Shown here one piece after another: positions 1-8,411 of a DNA stretch of 64,000 nt (position 1 is the first letter of the stretch; each line of letters opens with the position of its first letter). The position numbers were made by a program, and so were the translations under genes. This stretch comes from Dyadobacter sp. CY356 (GTDB lineage: Bacteria; Bacteroidota; Bacteroidia; Cytophagales; Spirosomataceae), in assembly GCF_021440195.1 (NCBI RefSeq), contig NZ_JAJTSZ010000005.1, forward strand, positions 490,466-554,465. The letters are read 5' to 3'. The notes under the pieces are model-generated. The model saw only the letters and a program-made list of their open reading frames with translations. It was not told the DNA's origin and did no database searches.

Positions 1-1313
1 GACTCATCGGCGTGACGCGACGGAAGATCCAGATTCAGTCCTTCACCTTCTGACACCGCAGTTGCTTTGCCGGGACTGGAATTATAATTGATATACTGAC
101 CACCAAAAGTTAACTGGTTTTTTGGTGTGATGTAATAGGTAAAATCAGGTTTTATACTTTTTGTGATAATTTTAGAATTCCACACAAAGCGGTCTTTTGC
201 ATTTTTATCGTTTTCATTTTGACCCAGATTATAATCGTAGTTACTATAATAGGCTGTCAGGTTCATAAACAGTTTATTGGAAAAAATGTGGTTCCAGCGT
301 CCTGTTAATGTTTTATTTCCCCAGCCAAAACCAAAATCTCCACCCCCAAAAACATCCTTGCCTAAATAACCTGACGCAAAAAATGTATCTTTATTTCCTA
401 ACCGGTAATTTACTTTGGCCGTCAGGTCATAGAAATTGAACTTGGAGTCTTTCAGATCTTTGTTCAAAAATGGTTTTGCCAGAATATCAATATATGACCG
501 GCGGGCCGCTACAATGAACGATCCTTTGCCTGCTGCAAATGGCTGTTCATAAGTAAGGCGGGAAAAAATAGAGCCTATACCGCCGTTGATTTCACGTTTT
601 TTAGCATTTCCCTCCTTCATCCGCACATCCAGGATAGAAGAGATCCGTCCGCCGTATTGCGCAGGAATTCCTCCTTTGAAAAGCTTGACATCTTTTACAA
701 CATCCGGATTGAAAACCGAGAAGAAACCAAATAAGTGAGAAGAATTGAAAACCGGGGCTTCATCCAAAAGAACCAGGTTTTGAGAAATATCTCCGCCACG
801 AACGTTAAATCCGGAAGCACCTTCTCCAACCGTAGTAACACCTGGCAGCAGCTGAATACTGCGTATCAAATCAACTTCTCCCAAAAGCGCGGGCATTTTT
901 TTGATTGTCTTCATTTCAACTTTGTTGACAGACATTTCAATACTTCGCACGTTCTCATCATCTCTTTTTGTTGAAATCGTAACCTCTTTCAGGTTTTCGC
1001 TTTCATCGGACAACTCAACGCTTACCGTTTGATCAGCAGTCAAATCAATCGTTTTCGTATTTTTTTGATACCCGATGTAGGAATACACAACCGTATACGT
1101 ACCGGCCGGCAACGTCAGGGAATAAAAGCCATACGGATTTGTCACCACGCCCGTTTGAGCTTCACGAACGTAAACGGAAACGCCGATTAAGCCTTCCCCG
1201 TTGGCAAGATCTTTTACATACCCGCTAACGGTATGTTTTGTTTGTGCAACGGCTGTTATGCTGAAAAAAGACAGCAAAAGCCCAATCCACTTTTTTTGTA
1301 TTTTACTTTTCAT
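1..1313 (-). CDS. TonB-dependent outer-membrane receptor, N-terminal part (runs off the window)
   Basis: The reading frame is open to the window edge, giving about 437 residues from the ATG at 1313. Residues 1-24 form a signal peptide ending in AVAQ. Residues about 25-105 resemble a carboxypeptidase D regulatory-like beta-sandwich (GYVKDLANGEGLIGVSV, then YGFYSLTLPAGTYTV), common at the front of Bacteroidota SusC/FecA-type receptors. Residues about 115-235 form the plug (LLPGVTTVGEGASGFNVRGG, QYGGRISSILDVR), and the first barrel strands follow. These proteins import siderophores, glycans or other large ligands across the outer membrane using TonB energy. The ligand cannot be told from this part, and no SusD-like partner is visible, which argues mildly against a SusCD glycan system. 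Confidence 0.93.
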   Translation of the reverse strand, partial: MKSKIQKKWIGLLLSFFSITAVAQTKHTVSGYVKDLANGEGLIGVSVYVREAQTGVVTNPYGFYSLTLPAGTYTVVYSYIGYQKNTKTIDLTADQTVSVELSDESENLKEVTISTKRDDENVRSIEMSVNKVEMKTIKKMPALLGEVDLIRSIQLLPGVTTVGEGASGFNVRGGDISQNLVLLDEAPVFNSSHLFGFFSVFNPDVVKDVKLFKGGIPAQYGGRISSILDVRMKEGNAKKREINGGIGSIFSRLTYEQPFAAGKGSFIVAARRSYIDILAKPFLNKDLKDSKFNFYDLTAKVNYRLGNKDTFFASGYLGKDVFGGGDFGFGWGNKTLTGRWNHIFSNKLFMNLTAYYSNYDYNLGQNENDKNAKDRFVWNSKIITKSIKPDFTYYITPKNQLTFGGQYINYNSSPGKATAVSEGEGLNLDLPSRHADE

Positions 1314-1546
1314 GCTAATTGATTGATGATTAATACGAAGACGGATCAAGACAACTTAATACTTTTTAACAAATTGAACTTTTCCTATTTGCAGGACAAC
1401 CGATATCAGGCTTCCCCCTATGATGATTAAAAAATAAAATTAAGATTTTATCTCACCGCGATGTAAAACAAGTGATAATCAGATTACCATAATATAAAAA
1501 AATGATAAACAGCTGAAAACGGGGAGTGAATGGGAGGAATTCTGAT

Positions 1547-2080
1547 CTAATTCGAGAAATCAGAATTAGTATTATTTGTAGAAATATTTACAACAGCCCC
1601 CGGATCGGAACATTCTGTAAGCAACTGACTTGTGGTTTTCTGAAAAACAGGATGGATAAAACCGGAGGCGATTTCATTTAGCGGGACGAGCGTAAACCGC
1701 CGTTCGTGCAGTCTTGGATGTGGCAGGGTAAGGCGTGCAGAATCCAGAACAAGATCCTGATAATAAAGCATATCGATATCAATCACGCGCGCGCCCCATC
1801 TTTCGTAGCGCACTCTTCCCAGCTCATGTTCTATTTCCAGAACAATCCGAAGGACTTCTTCCGGCAATAATCCGGTCGAAACAATAAGTATCTGATTCAA
1901 AAAAGCAGGCTGTTCCAAAACGCCCCAGGGAGCGGTTTCGTAAACGGAAGAAGCAGATTGAATTTCGCCAATTCTTTCTTCGATCAGCATTTCTGCCGAC
2001 CTGAGAATTTGCAATCTGTCTCCAAGATTGGAGCCTAACAGAAGAAAAACGTTTTGAAGAGCAGAAATTTCGTCAATCAT
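1547..2080 (-). CDS. folK: 2-amino-4-hydroxy-6-hydroxymethyldihydropteridine diphosphokinase
   Basis: This enzyme transfers pyrophosphate from ATP to 6-hydroxymethyl-7,8-dihydropterin in cytoplasmic folate synthesis. The 177-residue protein has the family signatures in order: LGSNLGDR near the N-terminus, YETAPWG, the ATP/metal-binding stretch RWGARVIDIDMLYY, and LPHPRLHERRFTLVPL. Its length is normal for a single-domain HPPK; it is not fused to FolP or FolB. The ATG at 2080 sits just before the first beta strand. It stands alone, about 130 bp downstream of rpmB on the same strand and separated from it by a terminator, so it probably has its own promoter. Confidence 0.95.
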   Translation of the reverse strand: MIDEISALQNVFLLLGSNLGDRLQILRSAEMLIEERIGEIQSASSVYETAPWGVLEQPAFLNQILIVSTGLLPEEVLRIVLEIEHELGRVRYERWGARVIDIDMLYYQDLVLDSARLTLPHPRLHERRFTLVPLNEIASGFIHPVFQKTTSQLLTECSDPGAVVNISTNNTNSDFSN

Positions 2081-2160
2081 GTTTCTGATAAATATTTACT
2101 GAATCTGTAATTTCTTTACCACCATAACTTCCGGATATTCCTTCAATTCAAAAACTTTAC

Positions 2161-2195
2161 GAAAAAAAGGACTTCCCGAAAAAAGGAAGTCCTTT
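2161..2195 (-). terminator. Rho-independent terminator of rpmB
   Basis: The arms AAAGGACTTCC (2166-2176) and GGAAGTCCTTT (2185-2195) are exact reverse complements. On the minus strand they are followed by a run of T residues. It lies about 20 bp past the rpmB stop. Confidence 0.85.
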
Positions 2196-2215
2196 CTAAT
2201 AAATTCGCAAATTTC

Positions 2216-2455
2216 TTAGAACGTAAGCGTTCCTTTATCGTATGCTTTTTGGATCGTAGCTTCAATACCGTTCTTGTTGATAGTACGAAGAGCAGAAGTA
2301 GCTACTTTCAACGTAACCCATTCTCCTGATGAAGGAAGGAAGAAACGTTTCTTTTGTAAATTCGGGAAGAATTTACGTTTTGTTTTATTGTTAGCGTGAG
2401 AAACATTATTTCCAACGCGTGTTCTTTTACCAGTAATTTGACAAACCTTAGCCAT
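2216..2455 (-). CDS. rpmB: 50S ribosomal protein L28
   Basis: This small basic protein of the large ribosomal subunit has 79 residues, the usual length for the family. It begins MAKVCQITGKRTRVGNNVSHANNKTKR in character: the CQITGK, NNVSHANNKTKR, FFPNLQKKRF and LKVATSALRTI elements are all present. The frame stays open about 30 codons upstream, but that extension is hydrophobic, unlike L28, and overlaps a clear promoter, so the ATG at 2455 is taken as the start. In many genomes L28 is followed by L33; here it is alone, with its own promoter and terminator. Confidence 0.97.
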   Translation of the reverse strand: MAKVCQITGKRTRVGNNVSHANNKTKRKFFPNLQKKRFFLPSSGEWVTLKVATSALRTINKNGIEATIQKAYDKGTLTF

Positions 2456-2482
2456 GACGATCAATTTTTCCAAATGAGGGTG

Positions 2483-2513
2483 CAAATATAGGTATTTATT
2501 ATTTTGGTGCAAA
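2483..2513 (-). promoter_or_regulatory. Bacteroidota-type promoter of rpmB
   Basis: The minus strand carries TATATTTG (2483-2490), matching the TAnnTTTG -7 consensus, with TTTGC (2509-2513) 18 bp upstream as a -33 box. The ATG lies 27 bp downstream. Confidence 0.75.
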
Positions 2514-2544
2514 TAAAAATAAAAGATATTTGAAAAAGAATGCA

Positions 2545-3231
2545 TTAAAAAGTCATTCTAAAACCCACACCGTGAACGTTATCAATGCGGATTGCAGGGT
2601 CTGCGGACAGATATTTACGCAATCTTGAAATAAAAACATCCAGACTTCTCCCCATAAAATAATCGTCGTCCCCCCATATCGCTTTCAGCAATTCATCCCG
2701 GCGAATGACCTGGTCCGGACGTTCGGAAAGATATTTTAAGACCTCAGCTTCGCGAAAAGTCAGTGTTTGAAGATTGTCATTTATTGACAAAGTCAGCTTC
2801 GTAAAATCGAAATTATACTTGCCGACTGTATTGGTTTTGGGCTGAATGGGCGTGGGATTTCCGGAATTATTTCTACGCAAAATTACCTCGATCCGCATCT
2901 TCAATTCCTGGATACTGAACGGTTTTGTTACGTAATCATCCGCACCCAATTCAAAACCTTTGATCTTGTCTTCCTGCAAAACCCTTGCAGTCAAAAATAA
3001 AATCGGTACCTGTTTGTCAGATTTCCGTATGTTTTCTGCCAAAGTAAAACCATCCATTTTCGGAAGCATTACATCCAGGACGCATATATCAAAATGATCT
3101 TTCTCAATGAAATCCAACGCCTCCATGCCGTCGCTTGCGTGTACCACTTCATAATCGTATGCTTCCAGATTATCTTTCGTAGCGAAGGCCAGATTCGGGT
3201 CGTCCTCGACGTATAAAATTTTCTTTTTCAA
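2545..3231 (-). CDS. Response regulator, OmpR/PhoB family
   Basis: This is the DNA-binding partner of the kinase encoded just upstream. Residues 1-120 form the receiver: acidic pocket E9/D10/D11, phospho-acceptor D53 in VLDVMLP, the switch residue in LFLTA, and K in YVTKPF. Residues about 130-228 are a winged-helix effector (LTFREAEVLKYL, SLDVFISRLRKYL, HGVGFRM). The start is a TTG at 3231. It puts the receiver at its normal position, and an in-frame TAA shortly upstream excludes a longer version. The gap to the kinase stop is 35 bp, consistent with one transcript. The signal is unknown; this pairing is common in Cytophagales. Confidence 0.94.
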   Translation of the reverse strand: MKKKILYVEDDPNLAFATKDNLEAYDYEVVHASDGMEALDFIEKDHFDICVLDVMLPKMDGFTLAENIRKSDKQVPILFLTARVLQEDKIKGFELGADDYVTKPFSIQELKMRIEVILRRNNSGNPTPIQPKTNTVGKYNFDFTKLTLSINDNLQTLTFREAEVLKYLSERPDQVIRRDELLKAIWGDDDYFMGRSLDVFISRLRKYLSADPAIRIDNVHGVGFRMTF

Positions 3232-3266
3232 TGTAACTGATTTTAGTTTTTAGGTTGAAGCAAAAA

Positions 3267-4511
3267 TTATTTTTGAGGAATGCTGATACTGAATGTACTC
3301 CCTTGGCCAAGAGCACTGTCGAGTTCCAGATTCCAGTGATGTGAACGGACGATCTGTCTGACATAACTAAGGCCAATTCCTGAGCCTTTCACATTATGCA
3401 CATCCGCATTGGATATCCTGAAAAATTTGTTGAAGATCTTCTTCTGGTATTCCTTGGCAATACCCAAACCCTTATCTTCCACACAAATTACCAGACAATT
3501 TTTCTTATTAAAAGTCCGCACGATAACCTCCGGCATGTTGGGAGAATATTTTATTGCATTATCGATCAGGTTGGTGATCATGTTCCTGAAATGGAAAACA
3601 TCGGCTTCAATAAAACGATTGGCCGCCTCATATTTCAACTTTATTTTTCCTTCAAAAGGTAATAATAAAGAATCAATAACCTGATTTACATCAATTTTTT
3701 CCTTTTTCAGATTGAGCGAATGCCTTTCCGCTTTGGCAATAGAAAGCACCATTTCAACCTGATTTTGCAGCCTGAGAATTTCTTCCTGAACAATATTCAC
3801 ATACCGCTTATGTCTTTCAGGCTGGGTAACGATAATATCAGAATTTAAAACATCCGCAGCGATACGAATCGTAGAAATCGGCGTTTGGAGCTCATGTGTC
3901 ATATTATTGACAAAATTTCGCTGAACTTCTGACAAGTGTTTTTGTCTCAGAATAATAAACAGCGCATAGGCAAAAAACCCTACGGCCAGCAAAACGAGCA
4001 TTGATGACCAAATCCATCCATTCAGATTCCCGACGATGTAGGCTGATTGTTCAGGAAATCTTACGCCGAAATAATAAGGATATTTGTCTGTCCGCTCCCA
4101 GTTAGAGGTTTTTGCGGAAGTTTTGTCATTTGTTTTTGTACTTAAAGACATACCATAACGCATCCTATCCGTAGTACAATCATAAATCCCAACCTCAAAA
4201 TCCGTGATCAGGTTATGTTTTTGAAAACTGTCCTTTATAAAATGTTCCAGCAGATCCGGCTGCGTGGTTGCATTGGTATTGACAAGAAAATATTCCGGTG
4301 AGAGTTGTTCCACCGGATTGGAAGTCTGCATAACGCCATTGACCGACGCGAGTTCCTGGGCAACATCCTGCAAAGCAACATGCGCATTTTGATTAAACTG
4401 ACGGTGCCGCAGATCAAGCGCCTGTTTTACCCAGTAAATCTGGGTAATAACAACGCCGATAATCAGCACCGCAGAAAATACAGTAAGCCAGCGAATGGAA
4501 CGTCTTGGCAT
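3267..4511 (-). CDS. Membrane sensor histidine kinase
   Basis: This is a 414-residue inner-membrane kinase. TM1 is at about residues 8-27, a periplasmic sensor region of about 135 residues follows, and TM2 is at about 166-188. The HisKA dimerisation domain carries H206 in MTHELQTPIST; the usual Lys/Arg after EL is Gln here. The HATPase domain has the N box (NLIDNAIKYS), the G1 box (VEDKGLGIA) and the G2 box (GSGIGLSYV). There is no HAMP domain between TM2 and HisKA, a lean layout often seen in Bacteroidota. It lies directly upstream of the OmpR-type regulator and very likely phosphorylates D53 of it. The periplasmic domain matches no sensor fold I recognise. Confidence 0.93.
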   Translation of the reverse strand: MPRRSIRWLTVFSAVLIIGVVITQIYWVKQALDLRHRQFNQNAHVALQDVAQELASVNGVMQTSNPVEQLSPEYFLVNTNATTQPDLLEHFIKDSFQKHNLITDFEVGIYDCTTDRMRYGMSLSTKTNDKTSAKTSNWERTDKYPYYFGVRFPEQSAYIVGNLNGWIWSSMLVLLAVGFFAYALFIILRQKHLSEVQRNFVNNMTHELQTPISTIRIAADVLNSDIIVTQPERHKRYVNIVQEEILRLQNQVEMVLSIAKAERHSLNLKKEKIDVNQVIDSLLLPFEGKIKLKYEAANRFIEADVFHFRNMITNLIDNAIKYSPNMPEVIVRTFNKKNCLVICVEDKGLGIAKEYQKKIFNKFFRISNADVHNVKGSGIGLSYVRQIVRSHHWNLELDSALGQGSTFSISIPQK

Positions 4512-4581
4512 TGATGAATTATTTTCTAAATAAAGTTAACAGTATTCAAAGTGTATGCCAGTCAATTATACAAAATTTCAC

Positions 4582-5445
4582 TTACATATCCCGGCGCAAA
4601 TGATACTCATAAAGCGTTTCCATCGGCGATTTTAGAATTTTACCAACCGTCAGATTTTTGCTTTCCAAAACAGATTTCAGAATGTCACGATAATAAAATG
4701 CGATCGACCCTGTAAAATGAATCGGATATATTTCCGCATCCTGATGTTTCAGAATGTATTTTTCTGTAAAAAGAATAAACGCATCCTGAACCAGTTTGGT
4801 GATAAACGGATGCTGAATATTTTTTGAGATAAATTCTGAGAACGTTGCAAAATAGCGGTTTGGAAACGGCTGGCGATACACTTTTTCAAGCACAAATAAT
4901 CTGTTCGTTCCCGGATATGTTTCTTCAAATTGTTTGTGAAGATCCTGCGGCAATTCATTCTGAAGAAAATTGACAAGCAAAGTTTTTCCAAGATAAGATC
5001 CACTGCCTTCGTCACCCAGCCAAAAACCAAGCGATCCGATTGAGTGGGCAATTTTATATCCGTCATAAAAAGCATTATTGGCACCAGTACCGAGAATACA
5101 GGCAATGCCGGGTTTGTCTCCACACAATCCACGCGCTGCTGCAAGCATATCAGAAGCCACTTCAATTATTTCCGCCGACGGAACAGTATCTACCAGCGCA
5201 TCATAAATTGGCCGGCTTGTAGCCTTATCCGCACAACCCGCACCGTAGAAAAAAACCTGGTCAATCGATGATCCTATAAACGGCAAAACTTCCTTTTCTA
5301 AAACTTCGGTAACTTCTTCTTTGGTCTGATAAAATGGGTTAAGCCCTCCTGAATGAAGGCGAAATGGTGTTTTTCCGGTTGTTGCCACCAGCCAATCTGT
5401 TTTTGTGGAACCGCTGTCTGCAATCAGATAAGTATATTGTTTCAA
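4582..5445 (-). CDS. BadF/BadG/BcrA/BcrD-type ATPase, N-acetylglucosamine kinase-like
   Basis: This 287-residue member of the ASKHA (actin/hexokinase) fold has the phosphate-1 loop ADSGSTKTDW near the N-terminus and the adenosine/phosphate-2 motif ILGTGANNAF. The segment SLGFWLGDEGSGSYLG is typical of bacterial N-acetylglucosamine kinase-like proteins of this family. The likely role is cytoplasmic phosphorylation of an amino sugar released by cell-wall recycling (inference). The start is a TTG at 5445, since a stop lies two codons upstream. It begins 6 bp after the cytochrome b5-like gene, so the two are cotranscribed. Confidence 0.85.
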   Translation of the reverse strand: MKQYTYLIADSGSTKTDWLVATTGKTPFRLHSGGLNPFYQTKEEVTEVLEKEVLPFIGSSIDQVFFYGAGCADKATSRPIYDALVDTVPSAEIIEVASDMLAAARGLCGDKPGIACILGTGANNAFYDGYKIAHSIGSLGFWLGDEGSGSYLGKTLLVNFLQNELPQDLHKQFEETYPGTNRLFVLEKVYRQPFPNRYFATFSEFISKNIQHPFITKLVQDAFILFTEKYILKHQDAEIYPIHFTGSIAFYYRDILKSVLESKNLTVGKILKSPMETLYEYHLRRDM

Positions 5446-5451
5446 GTGCTC

Positions 5452-5691
5452 TTAATTAAATGGTTCTGTTAATTTTCCTATGACCTTAAACTTTTCAAAA
5501 ACGCGCTCTGTATGCGGCGCGTCTCCAAGTTCTTTGGTCAGATCCTGTCCCGCCCAATGTTCGTAATGATGCCCGTTTCGCCAGAGCCGGGATGTTGTAA
5601 CGTCATAAATAACGCCCTGGTATGCACACCAAATCTCTTCTCTGTCCTGTCCGTTTCGCAGTGCGAGCTGAGACTTTGTATATTCTTTCAT
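5452..5691 (-). CDS. Small cytochrome b5-like heme/steroid-binding domain protein
   Basis: This is a 79-residue stand-alone domain. The core GVIYDVTTSRLW, then HYEHWAGQDLTKELGDAPHTERVFEKFKVIGKL, follows the cytochrome b5/MAPR pattern. The two histidines of HHYEHW and the one in APHTERV are candidate heme contacts, although the canonical HPGG is absent, making it closer to the membrane-associated progesterone receptor type. There is no signal peptide or membrane segment. The ATG at 5691 is preferred over a TTG immediately before it. It is the first gene of a two-gene unit with the downstream kinase; I see no obvious functional link between the two. Confidence 0.85.
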   Translation of the reverse strand: MKEYTKSQLALRNGQDREEIWCAYQGVIYDVTTSRLWRNGHHYEHWAGQDLTKELGDAPHTERVFEKFKVIGKLTEPFN

Positions 5692-5828
5692 CAACGGTTG
5701 GTTACTTAAAAAACGGTTTTATTTATTTCCGGGGCGGAATTTAAGACGATCATTTCAGAATATTTTGATATTAAGACTAAAAAATCTGAACTTGGCGTTT
5801 AATTAGAAAATTATTCGTGAAAGATAGA

Positions 5829-6278
5829 ATGAAAAAAACGTATACTTTACTTTGCAGTATTTTGCTGGTGGTCACACTGGTAACAGCAGGATGCAAGAAA
5901 AACTCACCGAAAGCAGTTTCTGAACGCATCGCAAAATCATGGACAGCTGAATCTGTTAAAGAAGGAACTGTTGTGGTTTATACAAGAGGTGGCGCAGGAA
6001 ATATTCGCGCAGAATATTCCAATTTCAAACTCGTATTGAACAGTGGCGGTGCGGCAACTTATACAGAATTCGATAAAAACATCTTTACAGGAACATGGTC
6101 ATTGGATGGAGAGACTACTTTGATCCTTTCAGGATTAACACCTCAGCCAAGCGGCAGCGGTGGTACTGTAAAATTTACAATTACTTCGCTTGATGACACC
6201 AAAGTCGTTTTAACCCGCACGGATGCAAGTCCGAAAACGGGTAATACGGTGAATCAGTATACACTTTCTACACAATAA
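5829..6278 (+). CDS. Lipocalin-like lipoprotein
   Basis: The 149-residue protein begins with a lipoprotein signal (hydrophobic stretch, then lipobox VTAGC, Cys at about residue 21). The mature part opens with AKSWTAES and has alternating beta segments with FTGTWSLDGETTLILSG and FTITSLDDTKVVLTRTD. This is the pattern of small lipocalin-like/META-type domains common in Bacteroidota surface lipoproteins. The ATG at 5829 is preferred to a GTG 12 bp earlier because it starts the lysine-rich n-region directly. Residues KKNS after the Cys give no clear export signal. The function is unknown. It is monocistronic, ending before a terminator at 6370. Confidence 0.8.
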   Translation: MKKTYTLLCSILLVVTLVTAGCKKNSPKAVSERIAKSWTAESVKEGTVVVYTRGGAGNIRAEYSNFKLVLNSGGAATYTEFDKNIFTGTWSLDGETTLILSGLTPQPSGSGGTVKFTITSLDDTKVVLTRTDASPKTGNTVNQYTLSTQ

Positions 6279-6369
6279 GATTTCAGTTTAAAATATGATG
6301 TGTTAATGTTGATTTTATCAATTAACAGTCAGTCACTGAACTTTTAATATCAAAATTTTATTGATAAAC

Positions 6370-6409
6370 GAAGCCATTTCCCGCAAGAGATGGCTTCGTT
6401 TATTTTTAG
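6370..6409 (+). terminator. Terminator after the lipoprotein gene
   Basis: The arms GAAGCCAT and ATGGCTTC form a hairpin around a short loop, followed by GTTTATTTTT. It sits about 90 bp after the lipoprotein stop and directly before the thiL promoter box. Confidence 0.75.
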
Positions 6410-6410
6410 C

Positions 6411-6418
6411 TAACTTTG
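6411..6418 (+). promoter_or_regulatory. -7 box of thiL, very close to the start codon
   Basis: TAACTTTG matches TAnnTTTG. The ATG follows only 4 bp later, so the transcript would have almost no leader if this box is used. Confidence 0.55.
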
Positions 6419-6422
6419 CAAC

Positions 6423-7445
6423 ATGGCAGAATCAAGAACAGAAATCAGCAATTTAGGCGAATTTGGTCTTATCAAAAGACTGAATCAAGGGCTAAAAAAT
6501 AATTTACCCGACAGCATAACAGGCATTGGCGATGACGCCGCAGTAATAGATTTGGGAACAGAATTCGGATTATTATCAACCGATATTCTTCTGGAAGGTG
6601 TTCATTTCGACTTGTCATTTTTCCCTTTAAAACATTTAGGATACAAAGCGATTGCGATTAACGTTTCTGACGTTGCCGCAATGAACGGAATTCCGCGTCA
6701 GGTGACCGTTGGACTGGCTTTGAGCAATCGTTTTTCTGTTGAAGCCGTGGAAGAATTGTATGAAGGGATGAAAGCAGCCTGCAAGGATTTCAATGTAGAC
6801 CTTGTTGGTGGTGATACTTCTTCTTCATTATCAGGATTATTTATTTCAGTAAGCGTTTTCGGACGTGTGGCAAAGGACAGAATTACCTACCGGAATACTG
6901 CGAAAGCAAATGATCTGTTATGCGTTTCCGGAGATTTGGGCGGCGCTTATATTGGCCTTCAATTACTGGTAAGAGAAAAACAGGTTTTTCTGGCCGATCC
7001 AAATATGCAGCCGCAGCTTGACGGTAAAGAATATGTAATCCAGAGACAACTACGCCCGGAAGCGCGTATGGACGTGGTTTATGAGTTGGCAGGTGCGGGT
7101 GTTATACCAACTTCTATGATCGACGTTTCCGACGGACTGGCCTCTGACTTATTGCATTTATGCTCACAATCCGGTGTTGGTGCACTGGTTTTTGAAGATA
7201 AATTACCAATCGACGAGCAAACTTACATGGGTGCTGTCGAATTAAATATTGGGCCGATAACGGCTGCTTTAAATGGCGGCGAAGATTACGAATTACTGTT
7301 CACCGTACCGCAAAGCGATTACGACAAAATCAAAAATAATCCAAAAATCAGCGTCATTGGTTATATGACGGATAAAAAGGATGAAGTTTTATTACATACA
7401 AAAGGCGACAACAGAGTGCCAATTACCGCACAAGGCTGGAATTAA
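6423..7445 (+). CDS. thiL: Thiamine-monophosphate kinase
   Basis: This cytoplasmic enzyme phosphorylates thiamine monophosphate to the active cofactor thiamine diphosphate. The 340-residue protein has the AIR-synthase-type fold motifs: GLIKRL and GIGDDAAVID at the N-terminus (Mg/ATP site), the LLSTDILLEGVHF strand, YKAIAINVSDVAAMNG, LVGGDTSSS, and late IDVSDGLASDLLHLC and NGGEDYELLF. All are intact and the length is normal. No other thiamine gene is nearby. It ends 58 bp before a long perfect palindrome and converges with the aminotransferase gene. Confidence 0.95.
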   Translation: MAESRTEISNLGEFGLIKRLNQGLKNNLPDSITGIGDDAAVIDLGTEFGLLSTDILLEGVHFDLSFFPLKHLGYKAIAINVSDVAAMNGIPRQVTVGLALSNRFSVEAVEELYEGMKAACKDFNVDLVGGDTSSSLSGLFISVSVFGRVAKDRITYRNTAKANDLLCVSGDLGGAYIGLQLLVREKQVFLADPNMQPQLDGKEYVIQRQLRPEARMDVVYELAGAGVIPTSMIDVSDGLASDLLHLCSQSGVGALVFEDKLPIDEQTYMGAVELNIGPITAALNGGEDYELLFTVPQSDYDKIKNNPKISVIGYMTDKKDEVLLHTKGDNRVPITAQGWN

Positions 7446-7503
7446 TCAGTTGGCAAATGTGATTTTGCATAATCTGAATTAATCCAAAGGCTTTTCACGA
7501 GCC

Positions 7504-7537
7504 ACCCGTCCGACGGCTTTTTCGCCGTCGGACGGGT
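7504..7537. repeat. Perfect GTCCGACGG palindrome between convergent genes
   Basis: The arms ACCCGTCCGACGGC (7504-7517) and GCCGTCGGACGGGT (7524-7537) are perfect 14-bp inverted repeats around a 6-base pyrimidine loop. No T-run directly follows on either strand, so it is a poor classical terminator, although it could stop both converging transcripts. A near-identical palindrome occurs at 37868-37900, suggesting a dispersed repeat family. Confidence 0.8.
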
Positions 7538-7580
7538 TAAAAAAACTCAGAACAGGCTAAAGAATCCCAAAAAGAAAAAA

Positions 7581-8411
7581 TCACTTCCCCCAATCAACCA
7601 CAACCTTTTTAAATAATTCCTGCAAGAAAAGCGTCCGTTTCCCAGCTTTTCCGTCACCAACCAGCTTGTCCCCAATCTGCACGATTGGCATAACCCATTT
7701 CGTAGAACTTGTTGTAAAAGCTTCGTCAGCCGTTTCCAGTTCAGAATATAACAGCGGACGGACTTCAACTTTAAAATGTGCATCGGCCAACTCCAAAACG
7801 ACTTTTCTGGTAATCCCTCTTAAAATATTGGTATCAGAAGTGATCAGCGTATCACCTTTGAAGATAAAGAAATTACTTCTGGTCAGTTCGCTGATCTCGC
7901 CGTCTTTATGAAAAAGTAGATCCGAAGCGCCCTGCTTTTTCATTTCATCCGCCATTAAGACCATATGTACATAATTGGTCGTTTTAATTTCCGGCAGATC
8001 ACGAACATATTGATACTGCAAAACTTTCATTCCCTTTAATAATGCGGCAGGATTGTCTTGCGGCAAGGCTTCTGTGCGTATTAAGAAGTTCGGTTCTACA
8101 ACATGTACACTATCAGGTGCATATCCTCCCGTCAATACAAAACGAAAAGCAACTTCCGGTTCTCCGGATAACGCATGCAGATCAGCCAGAATTTTAGCAA
8201 CTTCACCCTGATTCAGCGGAAGCGGGAGTTTTAATAATTTGGCGGAATTTTCGAAACGCTGCCAGTAATCATCCCACCGAAAAGGAACGCCGTTGTAAGT
8301 CCTGAAATAATCAAACATGCCGAAACCACGCAAAATGGCCAGGTCGTTTGATTTAAAAATTGTCGAATCTAATGGAGAAATTTCTCCGTTAAAATATAGA
8401 TGAAAAGGCAT
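7581..8411 (-). CDS. Class IV PLP aminotransferase
   Basis: This is a 276-residue fold-type IV PLP enzyme related to branched-chain amino-acid aminotransferase, D-alanine aminotransferase and aminodeoxychorismate lyase. The cofactor lysine is probably K143 in LPEIKTTNYV. ELTRSNFFIFKGD and ILRGITRKVVLELA are the glutamate and phosphate-binding elements of the family, and AFTTSSTKWVMPI is the C-terminal substrate loop. The N-terminal LRGFGMFDYFRTYNG matches the YGDGVFE-type region but is altered. I cannot assign the substrate: pabC (folate) and an amino-acid transaminase are both possible. It converges on thiL. Confidence 0.85.
   Translation of the reverse strand: MPFHLYFNGEISPLDSTIFKSNDLAILRGFGMFDYFRTYNGVPFRWDDYWQRFENSAKLLKLPLPLNQGEVAKILADLHALSGEPEVAFRFVLTGGYAPDSVHVVEPNFLIRTEALPQDNPAALLKGMKVLQYQYVRDLPEIKTTNYVHMVLMADEMKKQGASDLLFHKDGEISELTRSNFFIFKGDTLITSDTNILRGITRKVVLELADAHFKVEVRPLLYSELETADEAFTTSSTKWVMPIVQIGDKLVGDGKAGKRTLFLQELFKKVVVDWGK

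Noticed and set aside
2456..2545. N-terminal extension of L28
   Set aside because: Hydrophobic and unlike L28, and it overlaps the TATATTTG promoter.
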